This document shows positions 1 through 6,870 of a stretch of 64,000 nucleotides of DNA, one piece after another (position 1 is the stretch's first letter; each line of letters opens with the position of its first letter). Below the pieces are notes generated by a model. That model did not search any database. It was given only the letters and a program-made list of their open reading frames with translations, and was not told the origin of the DNA. Source of the stretch: JAPLSN01 sp964482955 (GTDB lineage Bacteria; Spirochaetota; Spirochaetia; Treponematales; UBA12059); the NCBI GenBank assembly GCA_964482955.1, contig CAYZZW010000006.1, forward strand, positions 1 to 64,000. Reading direction: 5' to 3'. A program made the translations under genes and the position numbers.

Positions 1-27
1 ATATTCACCACGAAATCTAGTTTCCAT
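1..27 (-). CDS. 5' end of a further integron cassette gene (partial)
   Basis: On the minus strand an ATG (plus positions 25-27) opens METRFRGEY and runs off the window edge. It is preceded by AAGGAA six bases before the ATG, an acceptable ribosome binding site. It lies beyond the attC at 207-320 in AT-rich DNA and in the same direction as the other cassette genes, which is where the next cassette gene should begin. Only nine codons are visible, so no function can be given and the reading frame itself is tentative. Confidence 0.45.
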
Positions 28-155
28 AGTTGTTTCCTTCATTTCTCTGCTGCAACTTATTTTGCAGACACAAAATTGACCTAATCATATGAATAGGTAA
101 AAAAGTGAGGAATGAATTAAAACTATATAAACCAGATTCCGTAACGCATACTATT

Positions 156-184
156 AGGCTACAAAATATTTTTAAGTTTGTCAA
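156..184 (-). promoter_or_regulatory. candidate promoter inside a cassette
   Basis: Minus strand TTGACA (179-184), 17-base spacer, TAGCCT (156-161). The -35 box is a perfect consensus; the -10 box is weak. It lies just inside the cassette next to the core site at 207-213 and about 130 bases before the partial gene at 1-27. A second TATAGT-like hexamer on the same strand sits at 122-127 without a clear -35. A cassette-borne promoter would allow expression away from the integrase promoter. Confidence 0.35.
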
Positions 185-206
185 CGTCTCAGCGCCGAAG
201 GCGTCA

Positions 207-320
207 ATCTAACATTTGCTTAACCTGCATTGCGTAATTGGCGCACTTTTTGCCGAGGAGCGAAGCGACAACAGCAAAAAATGTGCCAATAGCAATGTCA
301 GGTTGAAGCAGTTGTTAGGT
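207..320 (-). other. attC recombination site (114 bp) of the first complete cassette
   Basis: The site is bounded by ATCTAAC (207-213, RYYYAAC consensus) and GTTAGGT (314-320, GTTRRRY consensus). The interior folds on itself: AACCTGCATTGC near the left end is matched by GCAATGTCAGGTT near the right end with one extra base, the unpaired-base feature typical of attC bottom-strand folding. A second inner block (ATTGGCGCAC... against ...GTGCCAAT) extends the imperfect stem. It lies just past the 3' end of the gene at 329-631, where a cassette's attC belongs. Orientation follows the minus-strand cassettes. Confidence 0.85.
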
Positions 321-328
321 GAATATTT

Positions 329-631
329 CTATGCACTTCTATGACTTATTTCTTTACAGTTTTTATCATATACATAAATCCAACTCCCCTGCTTTACAGT
401 AAAGCTAGATCCTGCAGCTCCACGTACTTCTTTCCCACTACTACTCATATGTGCAATTTCTTTACACTTCTCATCATATGTATATATCCATGAACCTTGA
501 TCAGTAACAAAAAAATCTGAAGCCACTCCAACGACATCTTTTCCACTAGAACTCATGTGAGATAGTTCCTTGTTCTTCTCATCATAAACATAAATCCAAC
601 TTCCTTTAGTCTGAACATCTGCAATTGCCAT
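329..631 (-). CDS. integron cassette protein with three tandem WIYxYD repeats
   Basis: Unknown function. The start ATG at 631 is chosen because AAGGAGG lies five bases upstream; an upstream in-frame ATG at 661 lacks a site. The 100-residue product consists almost wholly of three ~32-residue repeats built around GSWIYVYD, KE, H-SSSGK and a V-G-A...F-V block. Short beta strands repeated this way suggest a small beta-rich fold. No signal peptide or membrane segment is visible. From memory, similar repeat proteins occur as hypothetical cassette genes in other integrons. The DNA is AT-rich, unlike the rest of the window. It follows the gene at 668-1423 with no recombination site between them, so both probably share one cassette and one transcript. 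Confidence 0.75.
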   Translation of the reverse strand: MAIADVQTKGSWIYVYDEKNKELSHMSSSGKDVVGVASDFFVTDQGSWIYTYDEKCKEIAHMSSSGKEVRGAAGSSFTVKQGSWIYVYDKNCKEISHRSA

Positions 632-667
632 AACAGCCTCCTTTTCAAATACTAATTCCATACGGAA

Positions 668-1423
668 CTAGCTTAATTCTTTCATAAGAATATCATAGTA
701 TTTTTCTTTTGGGCTTTTCCCAGGTGCAGAAAAATGAAAAAGATCAAATAAGGGGATATTTTTACCTTTTACCTCAAGTGAATATTTACTAATATCAGAT
801 CCATACTTAATTGCATCAATTTTCCCTAATGCCTTCAATCTATTCTCAAGATTCATTGTAATAATTAAATCAGGACTCATTATTGATATTTCTTCATTAA
901 AATAGTTAATCTTTGAGTCTGAAAACGAATTAATAAATGAATCAATTAATTCCCAATCAGCTTTCCATTCTTCTGATTCATTACTCAATTTTGAAATGTT
1001 CATAAATGCAAAGCTTATTCCATTTTTAGTTGCAAAGGTTTCAGACAACTCTGCTGCTGATGGAATGTTGTCCCAAATAGGAAATCCATTATTTATTCCG
1101 TAGGTAATATAAAACATAAGATAATGAAACTTATGTTGATTAATATGTTTATCGCCGATTCGGTTATCTTTATATGCATGATAAAGAACATCAATATAAT
1201 TCAGGCCATTGATACCTAAGGCTTCTCTTCCAATAAAGAGAACTTTCTTCTTTTGATTTGTATAATATGGATATATGCCGTCAAAAACCATATCGTCTGC
1301 ACTGTATTCATAAATAAACTTCTTTTTTTGAGCCTCCTTATGCCATTCTTTAAATAGAGACTCTAGTTCAAAAAGCAATTGTTCTTCTGATTGTTGATAT
1401 TGAATATTTGGTAGAAATTCCAC
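668..1423 (-). CDS. integron cassette protein, possibly uracil-DNA-glycosylase-like fold
   Basis: A 251-residue soluble protein. GTG at 1423 is preferred because AAGGAG sits seven bases before it; a longer frame to 1456 would start inside the core site. The sequence is AT-rich with many Asn, Ile and Lys. KVLFIGREALGI near residue 60, a central FMNISKLS segment, SPDLIITMN and a late LFHFSAPGKSP together resemble the spacing of motifs in uracil-DNA-glycosylase-superfamily proteins (G-E/R-x-x-G loop, N-I-x-K-L, PD-I-I, H-P/S). This is only pattern resemblance, so function is open. It is the first gene after the integrase in the transcription direction and shares a cassette with the repeat protein at 329-631. 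Confidence 0.7.
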   Translation of the reverse strand: MEFLPNIQYQQSEEQLLFELESLFKEWHKEAQKKKFIYEYSADDMVFDGIYPYYTNQKKKVLFIGREALGINGLNYIDVLYHAYKDNRIGDKHINQHKFHYLMFYITYGINNGFPIWDNIPSAAELSETFATKNGISFAFMNISKLSNESEEWKADWELIDSFINSFSDSKINYFNEEISIMSPDLIITMNLENRLKALGKIDAIKYGSDISKYSLEVKGKNIPLFDLFHFSAPGKSPKEKYYDILMKELS

Positions 1424-1454
1424 ATTGATTCTCCTTTTTGCGCCGCAGGCGTCC

Positions 1455-1606
1455 ACCTAACATCAATTGGGCTGGTCGACCATTGTAAGTTAGGTGTTGG
1501 CAATAAGCTGCCGAGAGGAGAAGTTATAACGCACTCGAGTGCCTGTAAGTCATTTTGGGGAAAGTAGTTAGGTTAAAACTGATGACTTAATGGTGGGAAG
1601 TTAGGC
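1455..1606 (-). other. integron attI/attC junction region with four core sites
   Basis: Between the integrase stop (1639) and the first cassette gene lie ACCTAAC (1455-1461), GTTAGGT (1489-1495), GTTAGGT (1567-1573) and GTTAGGC (1600-1606). The first two form a short inverted repeat: CACCTAACATCAA against a near-complementary segment ending GTTAGGTG. A perfect 12-bp palindrome, GCACTCGAGTGC, lies at 1531-1542. The attI site should be here because it is the junction of integrase gene and array, but I cannot tell which GTTRRRY is the actual crossover point. Confidence 0.6.
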
Positions 1607-1638
1607 TGATAGATATAAGTTGAACGAGAGAGGTACTC

Positions 1639-3087
1639 CTATCCGTCGCGGAAGCCGTCGACGGGACTTTGGACACCGGCGGGACCGCGGTTGAGCACGT
1701 GCGTGTAGATCATCGTGGTTTTGACGTCGCTGTGGCCGAGGAGCTCCTGAACGGTGCGGATGTCGTAGCCGGACTCGAGCAGGTGCGTGGCGAAGGAGTG
1801 CCGGAACGTGTGGCAGCTGGCGCGCTTCGTGATGCCCGCAGCCAGAATCGCTTCGTGGACCGCGCGCTGGACGAGACTCTCGTCGAGATGGTGACGGCCT
1901 TCCTTGCCGGTGGACGGGTCGACCCAGCGACGGTCTTGCGGGAAGACCCATTGCCAACGCCAGTCCGTGGAGGCGCTCGCGTACTTGTTTTCGAGCGAAC
2001 CCGGCAGGAGCACTTGCCCCCAGCCCTCGTCGAGATCGCGGCCGTGGAGCTCCTTCACCGCAGCCAAATGCTCCTTGAGAGGGAGCGTGAGCGACAGCGG
2101 AAGCATCGTCACGCGGTCCTTGGCGCCCTTCCCGTTCCGCACCGTGATGACGTGCTTTTCCAGGTCGAGATCCTGGACGCGGAGACATAGACACTCTTGC
2201 AGACGCATTCCCGTGCCGTAGAGCAGGGAACCGATCAGCCGCTTGTCGTCGCGGAGACGCGACAGCACCGCCCGGACCTCGTCGCGGGTGAGCACGACGG
2301 GAAGATGCGGACTCTTTTTGGCGCGGATGACACCCGAAAGATCCTCGTCGGGTAGCCCGAGGATGTGGCGGAACAGGAAAAGCAGCGCGGCGAGCGCCTG
2401 CGTCTGCGTCGACGCGCTCACGTGCTCGTTGACGGCCAGGTCGGTCAGGAATCGGTTGATCGCCTTGTCGTTCCGGAGCGCCGTCGGATCGGCGGAGCAA
2501 TACGCCAGGAAACGATCGGCCCAAGTCACGTAGGCGGTGACCGTCCGGGGACTGTAATGACGTACTTTCAGAGCCTGCCCGAGCCGCTCGATCAGGGATC
2601 GGGAAGCGGGACCATGGGCGGGCGATCGCGCGCTTGCGGAGCCGGACGATCGTAACTCGCGCGATAAGGACGGCTCGGAGACGTCGTCCTTGAAGAGCGG
2701 TTCGGCGGAACCGGCGGGGAGGACGGCGGGACGCGCATCGGAGAACCCGATCGAGCACGCGATCGGTCGATCCATGGATGATCGCGCGTCCGGCGCGCCG
2801 CGAACGGGCGCTACGGCGACAACGGCCGGAGCGCCGATCGGCGAGCCGACGGGTTCATCGGCCGGGTCACGGACCGTCGTCGCGGGACGCCAGGGAAAAA
2901 GGCCGGTGTCATAGAGGCTTTCCAGCAGCCGATGGGCAGCTTCGGGAGAGCCCGGGATGTACCAAATCCGCTTTTCGGGATTCCAGGCAAAACCCGGAAC
3001 TTTTTTCAACGCCGCGATGAGAACGGGCTCTTTTGGAATGCGAACGGCGAAACAGCCGCTCTCCTCCGCACTGATCGATACGTCCAT
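1639..3087 (-). CDS. intI: integron integrase (tyrosine recombinase) with N-terminal extension
   Basis: Catalyses attI x attC and attC x attC recombination of cassettes. In the 482-residue form starting at ATG 3087, the core begins near residue 166. Catalytic residues visible are R295 (TGMRLQE), K320 (NGKGAKDR), H426 and R429 (CHTFRH), H452 (LLGHSD) and the nucleophile Y461 (MIYTHV). The segment from ENKYASASTDWRWQWVFPQ through DPSTGKEGRHHLDE (about 366-403) is the extra helix region that distinguishes IntI from XerC/D. Residues 1-165 are an added N-terminal part; residues 13-46 carry a KKVPGFAWNPEKRIWYIPG motif followed by a Pro/Ala-rich linker. IntI1 is about 337 residues. The gene reads in the same direction as the cassettes, opposite to class 1 integrons. 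Confidence 0.93.
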   Translation of the reverse strand: MDVSISAEESGCFAVRIPKEPVLIAALKKVPGFAWNPEKRIWYIPGSPEAAHRLLESLYDTGLFPWRPATTVRDPADEPVGSPIGAPAVVAVAPVRGAPDARSSMDRPIACSIGFSDARPAVLPAGSAEPLFKDDVSEPSLSRELRSSGSASARSPAHGPASRSLIERLGQALKVRHYSPRTVTAYVTWADRFLAYCSADPTALRNDKAINRFLTDLAVNEHVSASTQTQALAALLFLFRHILGLPDEDLSGVIRAKKSPHLPVVLTRDEVRAVLSRLRDDKRLIGSLLYGTGMRLQECLCLRVQDLDLEKHVITVRNGKGAKDRVTMLPLSLTLPLKEHLAAVKELHGRDLDEGWGQVLLPGSLENKYASASTDWRWQWVFPQDRRWVDPSTGKEGRHHLDESLVQRAVHEAILAAGITKRASCHTFRHSFATHLLESGYDIRTVQELLGHSDVKTTMIYTHVLNRGPAGVQSPVDGFRDG

Positions 3088-3430
3088 GAGTCCCCCGGCG
3101 GGCGGCGGCCTTCCAGCCAAGCCCACATGAGGGTAACGACAGCGAGAGGCGGTGCCGCAGGGGATTCTGGACGTTTTTTTGCCAGGGCGAGTCGATTTAT
3201 CGATCGCGGGGGAGGAGGAAGGGCGCCGGACAGCGTACGATGGCGGGAAACCGGAATCCGAAAACTGGAGGTTTTTGGGATTTCCGCACCGTATGCGAAA
3301 TCTGGCGCGATTTTCATCCGGGACGCCGCCGAAACAGGCTGTCCCGAACCCATGTCAGTGGGCGGTATCCTAGTATGACACCGCGTTTTTGTCCATGTTT
3401 TACGGTACTTTTCGCGGTTTCGGCCGTCGA
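3088..3430. other. non-coding leader region of intI
   Basis: About 340 bases upstream of intI. Open frames here are broken, overlap the intI start, or have no ribosome binding site. Apart from the candidate promoter at 3367-3395 no repeat, terminator or RNA structure stands out. Confidence 0.5.
3367..3395 (-). promoter_or_regulatory. candidate promoter upstream of intI
   Basis: Minus strand TGGACA (3390-3395), 17-base spacer, TAGGAT (3367-3372). It lies about 280 bases before the chosen intI start. No clear LexA-like palindrome was noticed around it. In this orientation one promoter could serve both the integrase and the cassettes. The -10 box is only a four-of-six match. Confidence 0.3.
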
Positions 3431-3592
3431 TCTTCGCGTGAGCGATCGAAGCGAGTAGACCGGAGCCGCGCGGTCCGCGGTTGACTTCGCTGGGACGGGG
3501 CGGGAAAGCCGCAGTGGTCGTAAATTCCCGCGGCGAGAACCGCTCGCGGAGAGCGCGACCCCGCGCCGGGCGCGGGGGCACGCCCTTCCCCC
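3431..3592 (+). repeat. GC-rich ~160-bp direct repeat, copy 1
   Basis: This shares two conserved blocks with 4921-5080: an initial ~40-base block starting TCTTCGCGTGAGCGATCG and a ~60-base block containing CTCGCGGAGAGCGCGACC followed by the self-complementary CCCGCGCC-GGGCGCGGG. The middle is diverged. It lies just beyond the 3' end of the HNH gene; the other copy lies just before its 5' end. The hairpin-forming block resembles repetitive extragenic elements. Confidence 0.8.
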
Positions 3593-3682
3593 GTATCGGC
3601 TTATCCGAGATGTCGTGCGTGGCGAAGACGGTGGTCGGCACGAAGTTTATCAATGCGAAGGCCAAGGCGACGAGAGCCGAAG

Positions 3683-4828
3683 TCACGCAGTTTCGTAGAC
3701 CCAATCCGGCTTGAAGCCCTGGCTTTCGGCGATGATCCCGAGCGACAGCATGGTCGCCTCGTAGGCACGCAGGAGAGTACCCCGATCAAGCAGAGCCTCC
3801 TCGTGTTCAATACGGAGATCGGACAACCAAGGCTCGACATCGGTCAGCCATTTTTCGTACGAGACGGTGGCGCGCATCGTTTTCAAGGCTTGGTACTGCA
3901 ACTCGACCATCGGCTCAAGGTATTCCGTCGAAGGCAGGCGATCCGATTTCGCGGAATTGACCGCCTTCGATACCGGCACCAGGTTCCACAAGCGGTCGTG
4001 CGCGACGAAACTCCACGGCAAGTAATGATCGAGGCTGAAAGTATCGGCGGTCAGCGGCGCGCCCGAGTAAATGCACCTGGCCGCTCCACCCAGCTTCGGC
4101 AACGCCTTCCGCCACCATCTCGTCTGCGCGCCGAGCGCGTCGCGAACGAGGGGCGGCTCGATTTTTTCGATGATGCCGGGGATGCTCGGGTTGCGTGACT
4201 GCAGATACTCGGCCAGACTGAAATGCGTCCAGCCCTTAACGATAGCCAGATTCCGTCCAAGATATTCGATCCAATCATGATGAAGAACGATGCCCGAACG
4301 ATCGTCGGTGAAACAGTAAAGCGGATTCCGGGTCAGGAACAGTTCGTCCGCCAAGCGGGCGACGGTCGCGTTGACGCGATGGTCCGGGAGGCCGCGCGTC
4401 TCCTTTTCGAAAAACGGCCGAATCAACCTGAACGGGACGAATCGCAACAGGGATTCCGTATCGGAGTTCCCTTCGCAGATCGTCCGGAGCCGGCGCCATT
4501 CCTTTTGTCCCGCGACGATATACGCCCCCCGGATATCCCCCCACTCGACCGCGTCGATCGCATCCTGCAGCTTGTCCCTGCTTCCGAGGGAAAGCCGGCA
4601 AAAGCCGTGCGGATACCCCCCGGCGAGCATCATGTCGACGGCCAGGTCTTTCAGCGGAACGGGACGATCGAGGGCGTCGGCGCCATCGAGGGCCGAACGC
4701 CCGATCCGCCCGAGCAGCGCGAGGAAAAAGAAGAATTTGTAGCTGGTAGCGCGATCGTCCAGAAGCCGAGCCAGGATTCCGACATCGACGCGGGAAGAAT
4801 CCGGCAAGGCAACGGTGTTACCGAGCAT
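3683..4828 (-). CDS. HNH endonuclease domain protein
   Basis: A 381-residue protein with a C-terminal HNH nuclease motif: RCIYSG (251-256), FSLDHYLPWSF (264-274, D267 and H268), LWNLVPV (280-286, N282) and VNSAKSDRLP (290-299). This is the betabetaalpha-metal arrangement that binds one divalent ion and cuts DNA. The first ~240 residues are helical and not recognised. The start at 4828 has GAGGAG seven bases upstream. It stands alone between two direct repeats, separating integron and core genes, which suggests a stand-alone defence or mobile nuclease. That role is inference; the nuclease fold is well supported. A TATGAT hexamer at 4854-4859 (minus) may be its -10 box. Confidence 0.85.
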   Translation of the reverse strand: MLGNTVALPDSSRVDVGILARLLDDRATSYKFFFFLALLGRIGRSALDGADALDRPVPLKDLAVDMMLAGGYPHGFCRLSLGSRDKLQDAIDAVEWGDIRGAYIVAGQKEWRRLRTICEGNSDTESLLRFVPFRLIRPFFEKETRGLPDHRVNATVARLADELFLTRNPLYCFTDDRSGIVLHHDWIEYLGRNLAIVKGWTHFSLAEYLQSRNPSIPGIIEKIEPPLVRDALGAQTRWWRKALPKLGGAARCIYSGAPLTADTFSLDHYLPWSFVAHDRLWNLVPVSKAVNSAKSDRLPSTEYLEPMVELQYQALKTMRATVSYEKWLTDVEPWLSDLRIEHEEALLDRGTLLRAYEATMLSLGIIAESQGFKPDWVYETA

Positions 4829-4920
4829 GGTTCGCTCCTCTCATGGAGAATACATCATACCATCATGCGGAGGTTCGGAGGAGCGCCGCGGCGCGTACTC
4901 GAGGCTGCCGCGGCGCCGGC

Positions 4921-5080
4921 TCTTCGCGTGAGCGATCGGAGCGAGCAGACCGGAGCCGCGAAGACGGGTCTGGACGTCGCCGGGACGCGCGAGGCGGCCG
5001 CGGCGAACGGGAAGGCGCGCGGCGAGGACTGCTCGCGGAGAGCGCGACCCCGCGCCCGGCGCGGGGGCACGCCCCTCCCC
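4921..5080 (+). repeat. GC-rich ~160-bp direct repeat, copy 2
   Basis: Second copy of the element at 3431-3592, same orientation. The opening block (TCTTCGCGTGAGCGATCG...) and the hairpin block (CCCCGCGC-CCG-GCGCGGGG with flanks) are well conserved; the centre is not. It ends about 30 bases before the ettA start, so ettA's promoter sits right at its edge. Confidence 0.8.
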
Positions 5081-5098
5081 TTTATCGCCTTTTTTCGA

Positions 5099-5104
5099 TA
5101 TAGT
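5099..5104 (+). promoter_or_regulatory. -10 box for leaderless ettA transcript
   Basis: TATAGT ends six bases before the ettA ATG, so transcription should begin at or next to the start codon. No ribosome binding site is present. No good -35 was found, the upstream DNA being the repeat at 4921-5080. Confidence 0.55.
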
Positions 5105-5110
5105 GCGCGC

Positions 5111-6793
5111 ATGGCAACCACTTTCGACGACAAGAAGATCATCTACACGATGGACCGGGTGACGAAGCGGCACGGCACGAAGGTCGTGCTCAAGGACATC
5201 CGGATTTCCTACTACTACGGCGCCAAGATCGGCGTCATCGGCTTGAACGGCTCGGGCAAGTCGAGCCTGTTGCGCATTTTGGCGGGGCAGGACACGGAGA
5301 TCCTCGGCGAGACGAGCCTGGCGCCGGGCTACACGATCGGCTTCCTCGAGCAGGAGCCGCACTTGACGGCCGGCAAGACGGTCAAGGAGATCGTGAGCGA
5401 GGGCGTGCAGGAGATCGTGGACCTGCTCGCGGAGTTCGACGCGATCAACGAGGCGTTCGGCGACCCGGACGCGGACTTCGACAAGCTGGCGGAGCGCCAG
5501 GCGAAGGTGCAGGAAAAGCTCGAGGCGGTGGACGCCTGGAACCTGGATACGAAGCTGGACCTGGCGATGGACGCCCTGCGCTGCCCGCCCGCGGACAAGG
5601 TGGTGGACGTGCTCTCGGGAGGCGAACGCCGCCGCGTGGCGCTCTGCCGCCTCCTGCTCCAGAAGCCGGACATTCTGCTCCTCGACGAGCCGACGAACCA
5701 CCTGGACGCGGAGACGGTGGCGTGGCTCGAGCGGCACCTCCGCGAGTACGCGGGCACGGTGATCGCCGTCACGCACGACCGCTACTTCCTCGACAACGTG
5801 GCGGGGTGGATCCTCGAGCTGGACCGCGGCGAGGGCATCCCCTGGAAGGGGAACTACTCGAGCTGGCTGGACCAGAAGAAGAAACAGCTCGAAATGGAAG
5901 AAAAGGGCGAGTCGGACCGGGCGAAGACCCTGCAGCGCGAGCTCGAGTGGATCGGCATGAGCCCGAAGGGGCGGCACGCCAAGTCGAAGGCTCGTATAGA
6001 ACGCTACGAAAAGCTGCTGGCCGAGGACGGCAAGGAAAAGCTGCGCGAGGCGAAGATCGTGCTGCCGGCCGGGCCGCGCCTCGGGTCGGTGGTCATCGAG
6101 GCGAAGGGCTTGTCGAAGTCGTACGACGACCGCATCCTCTTCGACAACATGAGCTTCGAAGTGCCGCCGGGAGCGGTGGTGGGCATCATCGGCCCGAACG
6201 GCGCCGGCAAGACGACGCTCCTCAAGCTCATCACGGGGCAGGAAAAGCCGGACGCCGGCACGATACGCCTGGGCGAGACGGTGAAGCTGGCGTACGCGGA
6301 CCAGATGCGCTCGCACCTCGATTCCGAAAAGACGGTGTGGGAGCAGCTCTCCGGCGGGCTCGACATCGTGAAGCTGGGCGCGCGCGAAGTGAACTCGCGG
6401 GCGTTCTGCTCGTGGTTCAATTTCTCCGGCGGCGACCAGCAGAAGAAGGTGGGCGTGCTCTCGGGCGGCGAGCGGAACCGGCTCAACATGGCGATGATGG
6501 TGCAGGAGTGCGCGAACGTGCTGCTCCTTGACGAGCCGACGAACGACCTGGACGTGAACACGATGCGGGCGCTGGAAGAGGCGCTCGACAACTTCGCGGG
6601 CTGCGCGCTCGTCGTGAGCCACGACCGCTGGTTCCTGGACCGCGTGTGCACGCACATCCTCGCGTTCGAGGGCGACAGCGCGGCGATCTGGTACGACGGC
6701 AACTTCACGGAGTTCGCCGAGTGGCGGCGCGAACAGCTCGGCGCCGAAGCCGACCGTCCGCATAGGTTGGTGTACCGGAAACTGGAACGGTAG
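5111..6793 (+). CDS. ettA: energy-dependent translational throttle protein EttA (ABC-F)
   Basis: A cytosolic ribosome-associated ABC-F ATPase that gates entry into elongation according to energy charge. The 560-residue length matches the family. Two ABC domains are visible: Walker A GLNGSGKSS (44-52) with signature LSGGERRR and LLLDEPTNHLD, then GPNGAGKTT with LSGGERNR and LLLDEPTNDLD. The linker with QRELEWIGMSPKGRHAKSK is the EttA-type P-site contact region. There is no membrane segment, so it is not a transporter. The start at 5111 lacks a ribosome binding site and has a -10 box immediately upstream. The last codons (HRLVYRK-ER) are echoed by an intergenic copy at 6871-6903. Confidence 0.93.
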   Translation: MATTFDDKKIIYTMDRVTKRHGTKVVLKDIRISYYYGAKIGVIGLNGSGKSSLLRILAGQDTEILGETSLAPGYTIGFLEQEPHLTAGKTVKEIVSEGVQEIVDLLAEFDAINEAFGDPDADFDKLAERQAKVQEKLEAVDAWNLDTKLDLAMDALRCPPADKVVDVLSGGERRRVALCRLLLQKPDILLLDEPTNHLDAETVAWLERHLREYAGTVIAVTHDRYFLDNVAGWILELDRGEGIPWKGNYSSWLDQKKKQLEMEEKGESDRAKTLQRELEWIGMSPKGRHAKSKARIERYEKLLAEDGKEKLREAKIVLPAGPRLGSVVIEAKGLSKSYDDRILFDNMSFEVPPGAVVGIIGPNGAGKTTLLKLITGQEKPDAGTIRLGETVKLAYADQMRSHLDSEKTVWEQLSGGLDIVKLGAREVNSRAFCSWFNFSGGDQQKKVGVLSGGERNRLNMAMMVQECANVLLLDEPTNDLDVNTMRALEEALDNFAGCALVVSHDRWFLDRVCTHILAFEGDSAAIWYDGNFTEFAEWRREQLGAEADRPHRLVYRKLER

Positions 6794-6840
6794 CAATGCG
6801 GACGGTCCGGGGTGGCGGCGAGTTCGGTCACGAACTCGCC
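6752..6840 (+). terminator. hairpins spanning and following the ettA stop
   Basis: GACCGTCCGCAT (6752-6763) pairs perfectly with ATGCGGACGGTC (6796-6807) across the stop codon. A second perfect hairpin, GGCGAGTTCG-GTCA-CGAACTCGCC, occupies 6817-6840. Neither is followed by a T-run, so simple intrinsic termination is unlikely here; the canonical terminator is at 6938-6969. Confidence 0.5.
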
Positions 6841-6870
6841 GGCCGCGGCCGAGCGCAGCGAGGAGCGCGG

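Noticed and set aside
3006..3704. Minus-strand frame of ~230 codons between intI and the HNH gene
   Set aside because: It overlaps the intI start and crosses the repeat at 3431-3592; most of it is repeat-derived Arg/Pro-rich sequence. Only the hydrophobic start is mentioned as a weak finding.
4841..6796. ~650-codon minus-strand open frame opposite ettA
   Set aside because: Antisense shadow of ettA, rich in Arg, His, Val and Leu; no motifs.
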